NCBI GenBank assembly: GCA_947382625.1
Contig: CANDAG010000004.1
Span: 78,873 to 142,872, forward strand
Length of the DNA: 64,000 bases
Reading direction: 5' to 3'
DNA from: an uncultured Lachnospiraceae bacterium
GTDB lineage: Bacteria; Bacillota; Clostridia; Lachnospirales; Lachnospiraceae
A program made the translations under genes and the position numbers. Positions 33,008-41,427 of the stretch are shown here, piece by piece. Positions within the stretch are counted from its first letter, which is position 1, and every line of letters starts with the position of its first letter. The notes beneath the pieces were generated by a model that saw only the letters and a list, made by a program, of their open reading frames with translations, was not told the origin of the DNA and did not search any database.

Positions 33008-33029
33008 TTGCAATAGCCGGTGCTATGCA
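33008..33029. repeat. Palindromic motif, copy 2, upstream of the CD3324-like gene
   Basis: TTGCAATAGCCGGTGCTATGCA, matching 31792-31813 except for one substitution/insertion in the loop. Upstream GGCTATAACAAT (32974-32985 region) can pair with ATTGCAATAGCC. Confidence 0.55.
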
Positions 33030-33030
33030 G

Positions 33031-33270
33031 ACATAACATATCGTTTCATATACAAATCCCCTTTCTCTTTGAAATCTATTTTACATAATACCAGTATTCT
33101 TATCAGAAATCAATTGTATTGAAAATCAGGTGGACAGGAAGTAAAATAGCGATAAGATAAAAAACAGGAGGAAGACCTGATCAAAGAAACCGTAGATGCA
33201 GGCGGCACATGTATTCTGTTGGTGAAACGCAGATCATGATGTGACAGTGAAAAGGGAGAGAGGATTAGAG
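33031..33270. other. Leader and promoter region of the alpha-galactosidase gene
   Basis: Holds the promoter at 33119-33147 and about 120 bases of leader. A good ribosome-site-like AGGAGG at 33168-33173 is followed by a short open frame (IKETVDAGGTCILLVK-like) ending at 33239 that could be a leader peptide or a relic; I cannot tell. Confidence 0.35.
33119..33147 (+). promoter_or_regulatory. Promoter for the alpha-galactosidase gene
   Basis: TTGAAA (33119-33124), 17 bases, TAAAAT (33142-33147). Confidence 0.65.
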
Positions 33271-35313
33271 ATGATGAAAAATAAAAATCTGAAAATTGAG
33301 ATCAATTGCCAAAAAGGAAAAAGAATAGATGCTGAGTTTTCCGCAGATCCCGGCATATATGAAACAGAGAGTATCCGGATTGAAATGGCAGAAACAATAA
33401 CGGATGGATGCCGGCTGGGGAAAATACAGTTGAAAATGAAAAATGAGTCATGCAGGGAAAACTTTAATCTGAGGATGGAAAAGCCGATCAGGGTATATCT
33501 TCCGACTGCAGAACGTCCGGAAAAGATCACCGCAATGTATATGTATAATGAATGGTGGACCAGACCGGCTTTTGTCACAAGCTTTCAGGAGATCCCTGAC
33601 CTCACGCAGGTGGCATATTTCAAATATAATGACCGTTTTGTCTGTTTTATACCAATGGTGGGCAGAGAGTTCAAAACTTATATGGCAGGTGGGACAGAGA
33701 CAGAAATCTGTCTGGAAATGACTGCATGGCTGGGTGGCCAGAAGGAAATAGACGAGCCGTTATATTTGTTGACAGAGGCGCCTACTCTGACAGAGGCAGT
33801 GCATAAGGCCTTTGTATGGTTAGCTGAGTATAAAGGAATCCGGATGAGGGAAGAGCGGAGAATACCGGAAATGTTTAAGTTCCTGGGATGGTGTAGCTGG
33901 GACGCGTTTTATACGGAGGTTTCAGAAGAAAAAATCCGTCAGAAGGCAGATGAACTGATGGAAAAAAATGTTCCGGTAAGGTGGATGATCATTGACGACG
34001 GGTGGCTTTCGGTACAGGATGAAAAGATTTATGATTTTGTTCCGGATAAAAAGAAATTCCCTGATGGATTCAAAAATATGATAGAGGAGATCAGGGAAAA
34101 AGGGGATATCAGATGGTTTGGTGTCTGGCATGCTCTTGGAGGATATTGGGGAGGCATTTTGCAGGGCAGTGATCTGGCCCTTAAAGAGAGCTCCTATCTT
34201 TATAAAACAGTAAATGGGAAGCTTATTCCGAGCCCTCAAAGCGGGGCAGGATTTTACAGGGACTGGTATGAAGGGTTAAGCCAGGAAGGGATTGACTTTG
34301 TGAAGGTGGATGGACAAAGCGCGGTTCCTTACTATTTTGAAAACAGTCTGCCGGTAAGTGAGGCGGCAAGAGGAATGGACCAGGCCCTGGAAAGCGGTGG
34401 GTTTTACATGGATGGAGCAATCCTGAACTGTATGGGAATGGCAATGGAGAGTATTCTGGCAAGACCTGTTTCGGCTATCTCAAGAAATAGCGACGACTTT
34501 ATGCCCAAAAAAGAAAATGGCTTTGCAGAGCATCTCCTGCAGAATGCATATAATGCAATCTACCACAATGAATTGTATTGCTGTGACTGGGATATGTTTT
34601 GGACAAAGCATGAAGATAGTGTGAAACACAGTCTGCTGCGGGCGATCAGCGGAGGGCCGGTATACTTCAGCGATAAGATCGGAGATACCATTCCGGAAGT
34701 ATTAAAGCCATTGACGTATTTAGATGGCAGGATACTTATGATGGAACGTTCGGCAAGACCTACGGAAGACTGCATTTTTTCTGATCCAATGGAAAATGGA
34801 GTATTGAAACTGCATAATGTTGCAGCATGGGGCCAGACCGGCAGAGGCGGTGGAATTGCGGCATATAATCTGACCGGGCAGAGGCAGAAATACACGTTCA
34901 AACCTGTGGATATATCGGATATGGATGTGGCCGATACCTATTGGGTTTATGACTTTTTTGAGAAAAAGAGTTTTGTTTTAGGCCGAAATGAATGTTATGA
35001 GGGGATTTTGGATGCGGACGGGTTTGCGTGGTTCGTGATGCTCCCGAAGAACCAAACAGGAACCTGCCTGGGGCTTTTGGATAAATATGCAGGATTTATG
35101 GCTGTTGAAAGTATTCTGGAAAGTGATAATATGCAGACTGTAGTTGTCAGGGAATCAGGGTTACTGGGATGGTTTTCTGAAAGAGAGCCTCAAAAGGTGA
35201 TGGTTAATTCCGAAGATGTTACAGGGAAGGTACAAAAACAGGGTGACCTATATTCCATATCCCTTCCGGAGGCTTATTCAAAAACAGTGCTTTCTATTGT
35301 ATGGTTGAGTTAA
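33271..35313 (+). CDS. Alpha-galactosidase-like protein, GH36 / raffinose-synthase family
   Basis: Hydrolyses or transfers alpha-linked galactose. 680 residues from ATG 33271 after GGGAGAGAGG (ATG 33274 is equally possible). The TIM-barrel core shows GWCSWDAFY (about 210), DDGWLS (about 248), the nucleophile in DFVKVDGQ (Asp about 347) and the acid/base region SRNSDDF (about 407). The pattern is the raffinose-synthase/seed-imbibition branch of GH36 rather than bacterial MelA-type GH36. No signal peptide, so it acts on sugars after uptake. Single gene with its own promoter; no transporter beside it. Confidence 0.88.
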   Translation: MMKNKNLKIEINCQKGKRIDAEFSADPGIYETESIRIEMAETITDGCRLGKIQLKMKNESCRENFNLRMEKPIRVYLPTAERPEKITAMYMYNEWWTRPAFVTSFQEIPDLTQVAYFKYNDRFVCFIPMVGREFKTYMAGGTETEICLEMTAWLGGQKEIDEPLYLLTEAPTLTEAVHKAFVWLAEYKGIRMREERRIPEMFKFLGWCSWDAFYTEVSEEKIRQKADELMEKNVPVRWMIIDDGWLSVQDEKIYDFVPDKKKFPDGFKNMIEEIREKGDIRWFGVWHALGGYWGGILQGSDLALKESSYLYKTVNGKLIPSPQSGAGFYRDWYEGLSQEGIDFVKVDGQSAVPYYFENSLPVSEAARGMDQALESGGFYMDGAILNCMGMAMESILARPVSAISRNSDDFMPKKENGFAEHLLQNAYNAIYHNELYCCDWDMFWTKHEDSVKHSLLRAISGGPVYFSDKIGDTIPEVLKPLTYLDGRILMMERSARPTEDCIFSDPMENGVLKLHNVAAWGQTGRGGGIAAYNLTGQRQKYTFKPVDISDMDVADTYWVYDFFEKKSFVLGRNECYEGILDADGFAWFVMLPKNQTGTCLGLLDKYAGFMAVESILESDNMQTVVVRESGLLGWFSEREPQKVMVNSEDVTGKVQKQGDLYSISLPEAYSKTVLSIVWLS

Positions 35314-35326
35314 ATTATCTCAACCA
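35304..35326 (+). terminator. Weak stem-loop at the end of the alpha-galactosidase gene
   Basis: GGTTGAG and CTCAACC form a 7-bp stem spanning the stop codon. There is no T run, so termination is doubtful. Confidence 0.3.
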
Positions 35327-35427
35327 CAGGTTGAGCTGATATCAACCAATGATCACTTCACAATCCGGAAAAGGTAAGATATGATTTTATCAGAAACAGC
35401 GAGACTACAGAGAAACGGGGATACAAT

Positions 35428-36138
35428 ATGAGTGAAATCAAAATAAGTGAAATGATCAGAAAATTGAGAGCAGAAAAGGGAATCAGCCAGGAAACGCTTG
35501 CCAGTGTATGTGATGTAAGTATGCAGGCAGTTTCAAAATGGGAAAACGAACAATCCTGCCCGGATATTACCTTTTTGCCGTTGCTGGCGGAGTACTTTGG
35601 AGTGTCTGTTGATCTCCTTTTAACAGGTGAGAGGAAGGAACCGGAGAATCCGGAGGAGGATTTGATCAGCCATCTGGAAAAAGAATGCAAAGAGGACGTT
35701 CTCTATATCATTCAATATCGTAATGGTAAAATTCTTGATAAGCAGCAATGGAGTAAAGCGTGTCTGGAGAACAAAAACGATGCCATTCGGATTCGATTTG
35801 AAGACGAATTCCAACGCCAGAATGCAGAGCTTCATATCGAGATATGGGGAGATGCAAATATAGAAGCACCAGATACCGGGATGGATGTGAGCGTGGGAGG
35901 AAACGTAAACTGCGGAACAGTACAAGGCAATATCAGTGCAAATGCCAACGTGGAATGTACTCACATAGAAGGTAGTGTGTCTGCAGGATGTGATGTAAAT
36001 TGCTCCGATATTGAAGGGAGTGTTGCCGCCGGATGTGACGTGAACTGCAGTATGATTGGCGGGAATGCCGTTGCCGGCTGCTCCATCTCATGTGAAACGA
36101 TTGGAGGCAATGCGAAAGCCGGTGGGAGTATTGAATAG
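35428..36138 (+). CDS. XRE-family regulator with C-terminal beta-helix-like repeats
   Basis: 236 residues. Helix-turn-helix at about 7-62 (KGISQETLASVCDVSMQAVSKWE), a middle region of about 85 residues, and from about residue 150 to the end a set of five repeats of 17-18 residues with the pattern V.C..I.G.V.AG.DVNC, each rich in Cys, Gly, Asn. This looks like a right-handed beta-helix of the bactofilin/polymer-forming type. The repeats are encoded by diverged DNA copies, so they are under selection. It could oligomerise; the cysteines could bind metal. No membrane segment. Function unknown. Confidence 0.8.
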   Translation: MSEIKISEMIRKLRAEKGISQETLASVCDVSMQAVSKWENEQSCPDITFLPLLAEYFGVSVDLLLTGERKEPENPEEDLISHLEKECKEDVLYIIQYRNGKILDKQQWSKACLENKNDAIRIRFEDEFQRQNAELHIEIWGDANIEAPDTGMDVSVGGNVNCGTVQGNISANANVECTHIEGSVSAGCDVNCSDIEGSVAAGCDVNCSMIGGNAVAGCSISCETIGGNAKAGGSIE

Positions 36139-36146
36139 CAATTCCT

Positions 36147-36178
36147 GTGAGATTTTTGTGACATTTCTCTGATATAAT
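36147..36178 (+). promoter_or_regulatory. Response-regulator promoter 1: 11-bp direct repeats plus -10
   Basis: CTGTGAGATTT and TTGTGACATTT are tandem 11-bp repeats (GTGA at 36147 and 36158); TATAAT begins at 36173, 15 bases after the second GTGA, and there is no good -35. The same arrangement recurs at 38002-38033. Typical of activation by OmpR-family regulators. Confidence 0.7.
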
Positions 36179-36206
36179 AAAGCGTGCTGATGCACGTACT
36201 GGTCAT

Positions 36207-36239
36207 AAGGAGGATCCCGCCTGCGGCGGGACCCTCCTT
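36207..36239 (+). other. Very stable leader hairpin upstream of the response-regulator gene
   Basis: AAGGAGGATCCCGCC, TGC, GGCGGGACCCTCCTT: 14 pairs with a single A-C mismatch, in the transcribed leader 36 bases before the ATG. A smaller hairpin (CGTGC-TGAT-GCACG) precedes it at 36183-36196. No T run follows, so it is not a simple terminator. Confidence 0.7.
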
Positions 36240-36274
36240 GCGACATATGATATATATGAGAAGGAAGTGATCGC

Positions 36275-36958
36275 ATGAGACTTCTTGTGGTTGAAGATGA
36301 CCGTCTTTTGAACAATACGCTATGCTATAATCTTTCTGCGGCCGGTTATACCGTAGACGCCGCCGTGACAAGGGCGGCGGCAGTTCGTTTATCTGAAGCA
36401 CAGGACTACGATCTTGTGGTGTTGGATGTCAACCTGCCTGATGGAAACGGCTTTGATTTTTGCAAGCAGATCAAAGAACGCCGCCCTGATACTGCGATAA
36501 TCTTCCTGACGGCTAACGACATGGAGAGCGATATGCTCAAAGGGTTTGAGCTGGGGGCGGATGATTATGTGACAAAGCCCTTTCCGATCAGTGTATTCCG
36601 CAAAAAGGTGTCGGCGCTTCTTGGCCGCATCCAAAAACAGACGGGTGGCGACTGCTACACGGATGGTACTCTGTCTGTCAACTTTTCGGAAATGACCGCT
36701 TTCTTTGAGGGGAAACCAATCGCTTTCACGCCGTTGGAATATCGTCTGTTGAAAGTGCTGGTGAGAAATCCGCAGATCGTCCTGACACGTCAGACACTCC
36801 TGGAAAAGCTGTGGGATGCAGATGAGAACTTTGTGGACGAACACGCCCTGACTGTTGCCATCAGCCGCATCCGTGGCAAAATCGAAGCGGGCGGCCTGCA
36901 ATATATCAAAACAGTTTATGGCATGGGATATATGTGGATAGGAGGGCTGAAAAAGTGA
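36275..36958 (+). CDS. OmpR-family response regulator
   Basis: 227 residues: receiver domain (VVEDDRL acidic pocket, phosphoacceptor in VVLDVNLPDG at about 51, TKP lysine about 100) and winged-helix DNA-binding domain (about 130-225, ending YIKTVYGMGYMW). GAAGGAAG upstream of ATG 36275. First gene of the module RR-HK-ATPase-permease. The direct repeats in front of this gene and again before the transporter genes are its likely binding sites, giving positive feedback. Confidence 0.94.
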   Translation: MRLLVVEDDRLLNNTLCYNLSAAGYTVDAAVTRAAAVRLSEAQDYDLVVLDVNLPDGNGFDFCKQIKERRPDTAIIFLTANDMESDMLKGFELGADDYVTKPFPISVFRKKVSALLGRIQKQTGGDCYTDGTLSVNFSEMTAFFEGKPIAFTPLEYRLLKVLVRNPQIVLTRQTLLEKLWDADENFVDEHALTVAISRIRGKIEAGGLQYIKTVYGMGYMWIGGLKK

Positions 36959-37980
36959 GAGATTTTTCCATCAATCAGGTCTGTGTGACAGGAGCCGCTT
37001 TTTTGGGGAGTGTTTCATTTATCGTTATTACTGTAGAGTTTCTGCTTACCGGGAACCCGGCCATTGTCTGGCTGGGTCTTCTTTTCGTAACACTGGTGCT
37101 TACCGGTGTTATCCTTTTTGTGGCGTATCTTCGCCACAAGATGGTTCTGTTCTCGGACAGTCTTTGCCGGACGATCGATGATATGCTGAATGGGACAGCC
37201 CCGCCGCCGCAGATCTATGAGGAAGAAAATCTGTTGAGCAAGATTGATCACCGGTTGTCACGCCTGTATGAAGTCATGCGGGAGAACCGGGAGAGTGTGG
37301 CAAAAGACCGGACTGATCTGCAGGAATTGATCTCTGATATATCCCATCAGGTGAAGACGCCTATTGCAAACCTTCAGATGGTAAACGCCACTCTGCTTGA
37401 ACAGTCTATGACAGAAGAAAAGCGGAAGGAGTTTTTGCGCGCATCCGAAGGACAGCTGGATAAGCTGGATTTTCTCATGCAGGCCATGATAAAGACTTCC
37501 CGGCTGGAAACCGGTGTGATTTCCCTGGACAAAAAGGTGCAGCCACTCTATGATACGCTGGCGGCGGCATTGGGCGGTATTCTTCTGAATGCCGAAAAGA
37601 AAAATATCCATGTCAGTGTAGACTGTCCGGCGGATATAACGCTGGCTCATGACAGAAAATGGACCGGCGAGGCCCTGTTCAATATTCTGGACAATGCGGT
37701 GAAGTACACGCCGGAGGATGGCACGATCCGGGTTTTGGTTCAAAGCTGGGAGTTGTACGTGAAAATCGACATCGCAGACAGCGGAAAAGGAATTGCGGAG
37801 AACCGGCAGGGTATGATTTTCAAACGCTTCTACCGGGAGGAAGAAGTACACGATGCCCCGGGGATCGGCATAGGGCTGCACCTTGCCCGCGAGATCGTCA
37901 CCATGCAGGGCGGTTATATCAGGGTCACCTCTGCGCCGGGATCCGGCTCAACGTTTTCTGTATTTCTGCCTCACGGGTAA
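36955..37980 (+). CDS. Sensor histidine kinase of the first peptide-response module
   Basis: 341 residues from GTG 36955, which overlaps the TGA of the regulator gene and has AGGAGGG 9 bases upstream; ATG 36934 has none. Two membrane helices in the first 75 residues with almost no extracellular loop (intramembrane-sensing type), then ISDISHQVKTPIANLQM (His about 135) and HATPase with NILDNAVKYTPEDG and GIGIGLHLAREI. Such kinases usually sense cell-envelope stress through the linked transporter. Confidence 0.93.
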   Translation: MRDFSINQVCVTGAAFLGSVSFIVITVEFLLTGNPAIVWLGLLFVTLVLTGVILFVAYLRHKMVLFSDSLCRTIDDMLNGTAPPPQIYEEENLLSKIDHRLSRLYEVMRENRESVAKDRTDLQELISDISHQVKTPIANLQMVNATLLEQSMTEEKRKEFLRASEGQLDKLDFLMQAMIKTSRLETGVISLDKKVQPLYDTLAAALGGILLNAEKKNIHVSVDCPADITLAHDRKWTGEALFNILDNAVKYTPEDGTIRVLVQSWELYVKIDIADSGKGIAENRQGMIFKRFYREEEVHDAPGIGIGLHLAREIVTMQGGYIRVTSAPGSGSTFSVFLPHG

Positions 37981-38001
37981 ATGTTGAAAAAATTAACAGC
38001 C

Positions 38002-38033
38002 GTGACATTCCTGTGAGAATTGGTTGTTATGAT
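38002..38033 (+). promoter_or_regulatory. Response-regulator promoter 2: same direct repeats before the ABC genes
   Basis: CCGTGACATTC and CTGTGAGAATT (GTGA at 38002 and 38013, 11 bases apart), then TATGAT at 38028, again exactly 15 bases after the second GTGA. Lies in the 83-base gap between kinase and ATPase genes. Confidence 0.7.
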
Positions 38034-38063
38034 AGCAGCATCACAGAAAGGATGGTACTGACT

Positions 38064-38729
38064 ATGAGCATTTTAGAAACAACCGATCTCAAAAAATACT
38101 ATGGCATGGCGCCAAATATCACAAGGGCGCTGGACGGCGTGACTCTTTCCATTGAGCAGGGGGAATTTGTTGCCATCGTGGGAACCTCCGGCAGCGGCAA
38201 GTCTACTCTGCTTAACGTGATGGGCGGGCTGGATGTGCCGACCTCTGGCAGCGTCAGGGTAAAGGGCAGGGAGCTGGACGGGCTGACGGATGAACAGCTT
38301 ACCATTTTCCGCAGACGCAACATCGGATTTATCTTCCAGAATTATAACCTGGTTCCGGTCTTGAATGTCTATGAAAATATCGTTCTGCCCGTAGAACTGG
38401 ACGGCGGCAGGGTAGATCAGAAATTTATGGACGAGGTAGTGCAGATGCTGGTTTTGGGCGATAAGCTGAATAGTATGCCGGGGAACCTCTCCGGTGGTCA
38501 GCAGCAGCGTGTGGCGATTGCCCGTGCCCTTGTTTCCAAGCCTGCGATCGTTTTGGCTGATGAGCCTACCGGGAACCTGGACAGCCGGACCGGTGGCGAT
38601 GTACTGGGACTTTTGAAGGCCACCAGCGGCAAGTTCCACCAAACCCTGGTGATGATAACCCATAACAACGAAGTGGCCCAGCTTGCTGACCGCATTATCC
38701 GCATTGAAGACGGCAGGATTTTCGAGTAA
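38064..38729 (+). CDS. ABC transporter ATP-binding protein (MacB/LolD type)
   Basis: 221 residues from ATG 38064 (MSILETTDL), with GAAAGGATGG upstream; the long upstream reading is a shadow of the kinase gene. Walker A GTSGSGKST (about 42), signature LSGGQQQR (about 143), Walker B VLADEPTGNLD (about 163). Energises the FtsX-type permease encoded next. The pair exports or disarms envelope-active peptides in related systems. Confidence 0.95.
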   Translation: MSILETTDLKKYYGMAPNITRALDGVTLSIEQGEFVAIVGTSGSGKSTLLNVMGGLDVPTSGSVRVKGRELDGLTDEQLTIFRRRNIGFIFQNYNLVPVLNVYENIVLPVELDGGRVDQKFMDEVVQMLVLGDKLNSMPGNLSGGQQQRVAIARALVSKPAIVLADEPTGNLDSRTGGDVLGLLKATSGKFHQTLVMITHNNEVAQLADRIIRIEDGRIFE

Positions 38730-38742
38730 GGAGGGCACGGCA

Positions 38743-41313
38743 ATGAATGACATTTTATTCGGAAACAATAACAACGCAGTCATTAAGAAACTGTCGGGCC
38801 GCTATTTCAGGGCCGGCAAAAGCAGGAACATTATTGCGATCATCGCGATCATCCTGACCACGATCCTCTTTACTACGATTTTTACCCTGGGCTCCGGCCT
38901 GATTGACACGGTTCACGACCAGAATATCCGAAAGGCAGGCGGGGACGGGCAGGCGGCCTTAAGCTATATCAGTGATGAGGTTTATCGCGATGTGGCGGGA
39001 AATCCTATGGTGAGCCGCATCGCCTACACAAAGTCAGTTGCCTACCGGCTGAAGAATCCGGGGCTGGAACGCTGGCGGTCCGACCTGTGGTATATGGATG
39101 ATACTGCTCTGGAATTTGCACGCTACACGCCCACAACAGGGCATCGGCCGGAAGCAGAAAATGAGCTCATGGCAGACACAAGGACGCTGGAGGCCCTGGG
39201 CGTACCGGCACAGGTTGGAGAAACGGTTTCGCTGACCTATGAAGTCAAAGGCACCACGTACACCACCGATTTTACCCTCTGCGGCTTCTGGGAAACCGAC
39301 AGCCTGAGCAACATCGGACGGCTGATCGTATCGAAAGCATTTATCGACGCCCACTCGGACATCCTGACCTATACCTATCCCGAGGACAACGATTATTCCG
39401 GTGTGGTCTGCGCCTATATTATGTTTCAGGGGAGCAGCGATGTGGAAAGCCGTCTGCACCGGCTTCTTTCTGAAACGGGCTATACCTGTGATACTATGGG
39501 TGGCAGACCAGAGGATGGCAACTATATCATTGCGGGTATCAGCCCGGCTTATCAGAGCGGCGCGTTATGGGACAATCCGGCTATGCTGATTTCCGGCATC
39601 TCAGGGGTCCTGCTGATCATCATAACGGGCTATCTGATCATCTACAACATTTTTCAGATCTCCGTCATTCAGGATATTCAATCCTATGGACAGCTCAAGA
39701 CCCTGGGCACCACAAAGCGGCAGATCAGGCGTCTTATTAACCGGCAGGCGCTCCGGCTCTCCCTCATTGGTATTCCCATCGGTTTGCTGATTGGTTTTTT
39801 GATAGGGCGTGCCCTGGTGCCGTTTCTGATGAATGGTACCAGCTATACCGCCGATGCCGGTGTCAGAGTGACGGTCAATCCGCTGATCTTCATCGGCTCA
39901 GCTGCCTTTGCCCTGCTAACCGTCTTTGTCAGCGTCCGTAAGCCCGCCCAAATTGCCGGTACGGTTTCGGCAATCGAGGCGATCCGCTATACGGAAAACG
40001 ACACAGCTGCATTTGGGAAGCGCAAAGCCGGGGATAAAAAGTCCACCTACGGCGCAAAGCTCCACTTCATGGCGCTGGCCAATCTGGGCCGTAACCGCAG
40101 GCGCACGTTGCTGGTGATCGTGTCCATGACATTGAGCCTTGTCCTGTTCAATACGGTATTTACCCTGTCCGGCGGATTTGATATTGACAAGTATATCGCA
40201 AAATTTCTGAGCACCGACTTTGTAATCTCCACCGCGGACTATTTCCAGTACCAATTTGAAAAAAGTAAAGGTGATCTGTCGGAGAGCTTTATCGAAGCCG
40301 TTCGGAAGAACGAAAATTTTGAGGATGGCGGCAGGCTTTATACCTCCCGCCTTTTGGAGGAAAATTTTTCAACGGACCATGCCGCGTTTACAAATTACAA
40401 TAAAGACCAGAACGGCAATCCTTATGTAGATGTGTACGGCGCGGATGATTTTGTGCTGAATGGCATGGAGGCGGTGGAGGGAACTATCGACCTGGATAAG
40501 CTGAAAACGGGAAAATATATCCTGCTAAGTGTGGAGTGTATGGACGATGGGACAGTGATTGACAATCCGAGTATCCACGTCGGAGATACCGTTCGGCTAA
40601 ATCATATCAGAAAGGATGGTCTTTTCGGCAGTATCGGGGAAAGCTATGAATTTATCATCATGGCGAAGGTCCGGAACAACGAAAATACAAACACTACCCG
40701 CAATACCGGCGCTTCACGGCTTTATCTGCCAACAGAAATTTTCCTGCCGATGTGTGACCAGCCGCACCTTGTTAATTTCTCGTTCAATGTAAAAGAGGAA
40801 ACGGAGCCTTTGATGGAAGAATTCCTGAACAGCTATATCGACAGCATGGAGCCGAGTATGGACTTCGAATCCAGGGCAACGTATGTCAGCTCCTTTGATG
40901 ACCTGACTTCCCTTATCATTACCATTGGCGGAGCGCTTAGCATCATCATAGGCATTATTGGGATTACAAACTTTGTCAACTCGGTTTTGACAAGTGTTAT
41001 TACCCGCAAAAAGGAATTTGCCATGCTGCAAAGCATCGGTATGACCGGAAAGCAGCTGAAGCGTATGCTTTCATTTGAGGGGCTGTACTATGCAGTGGGG
41101 ACGATCATCACATCCGCCATCCTGGGCGTCCTGTTTTCGGCAGTGATCGTAAAGGGCATTTCCAACGGAATCTGGTTCTTTACTTATCAATTTGTTATAT
41201 GGCCCATGGTGGTGATCTATCCGTTCCTGATCCTCTTAACAGCTGCGATACCGGCGCTTCTGTATCGGCAGATCGCAAGGGTCAGCATCATTGAGAGGCT
41301 GCGGCAAAATTGA
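38743..41313 (+). CDS. FtsX-type ABC permease (856 residues)
   Basis: Start ATG 38743 (MNDILFGNN) with AAGGAGGGC upstream. Helix 1 about residues 30-52, a large extracellular domain, three helices about 285-420, a second similar unit beginning about 445 with another large extracellular domain (about 480-720), and three helices to the end (LIITIGGALSIIIGIIGITNFVN, then two more). This duplicated MacB/FtsX layout of about eight helices is typical of antimicrobial-peptide response transporters in Firmicutes. Substrate unknown. Confidence 0.92.
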   Translation: MNDILFGNNNNAVIKKLSGRYFRAGKSRNIIAIIAIILTTILFTTIFTLGSGLIDTVHDQNIRKAGGDGQAALSYISDEVYRDVAGNPMVSRIAYTKSVAYRLKNPGLERWRSDLWYMDDTALEFARYTPTTGHRPEAENELMADTRTLEALGVPAQVGETVSLTYEVKGTTYTTDFTLCGFWETDSLSNIGRLIVSKAFIDAHSDILTYTYPEDNDYSGVVCAYIMFQGSSDVESRLHRLLSETGYTCDTMGGRPEDGNYIIAGISPAYQSGALWDNPAMLISGISGVLLIIITGYLIIYNIFQISVIQDIQSYGQLKTLGTTKRQIRRLINRQALRLSLIGIPIGLLIGFLIGRALVPFLMNGTSYTADAGVRVTVNPLIFIGSAAFALLTVFVSVRKPAQIAGTVSAIEAIRYTENDTAAFGKRKAGDKKSTYGAKLHFMALANLGRNRRRTLLVIVSMTLSLVLFNTVFTLSGGFDIDKYIAKFLSTDFVISTADYFQYQFEKSKGDLSESFIEAVRKNENFEDGGRLYTSRLLEENFSTDHAAFTNYNKDQNGNPYVDVYGADDFVLNGMEAVEGTIDLDKLKTGKYILLSVECMDDGTVIDNPSIHVGDTVRLNHIRKDGLFGSIGESYEFIIMAKVRNNENTNTTRNTGASRLYLPTEIFLPMCDQPHLVNFSFNVKEETEPLMEEFLNSYIDSMEPSMDFESRATYVSSFDDLTSLIITIGGALSIIIGIIGITNFVNSVLTSVITRKKEFAMLQSIGMTGKQLKRMLSFEGLYYAVGTIITSAILGVLFSAVIVKGISNGIWFFTYQFVIWPMVVIYPFLILLTAAIPALLYRQIARVSIIERLRQN

Positions 41314-41427
41314 ATATTTATTTGAAGGGGCTGTCGGTTAATACTGATTTTCCTCCTGATATCTGAAAGTTGAAAATAACATATCTCTATGGTAGAATTC
41401 AGAAACATAAGAAAGGAGAAGGAGAAA

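Noticed and set aside
33168-33239. Short open frame after AGGAGG in the alpha-galactosidase leader
   Set aside because: Starts without a standard start codon at the right distance and has no known relative; kept only as a remark in the leader entry.
35930-36125. Repeated units in the XRE gene considered as a CRISPR or minisatellite
   Set aside because: Repeats are in frame, diverged at synonymous positions and encode a regular protein solenoid.
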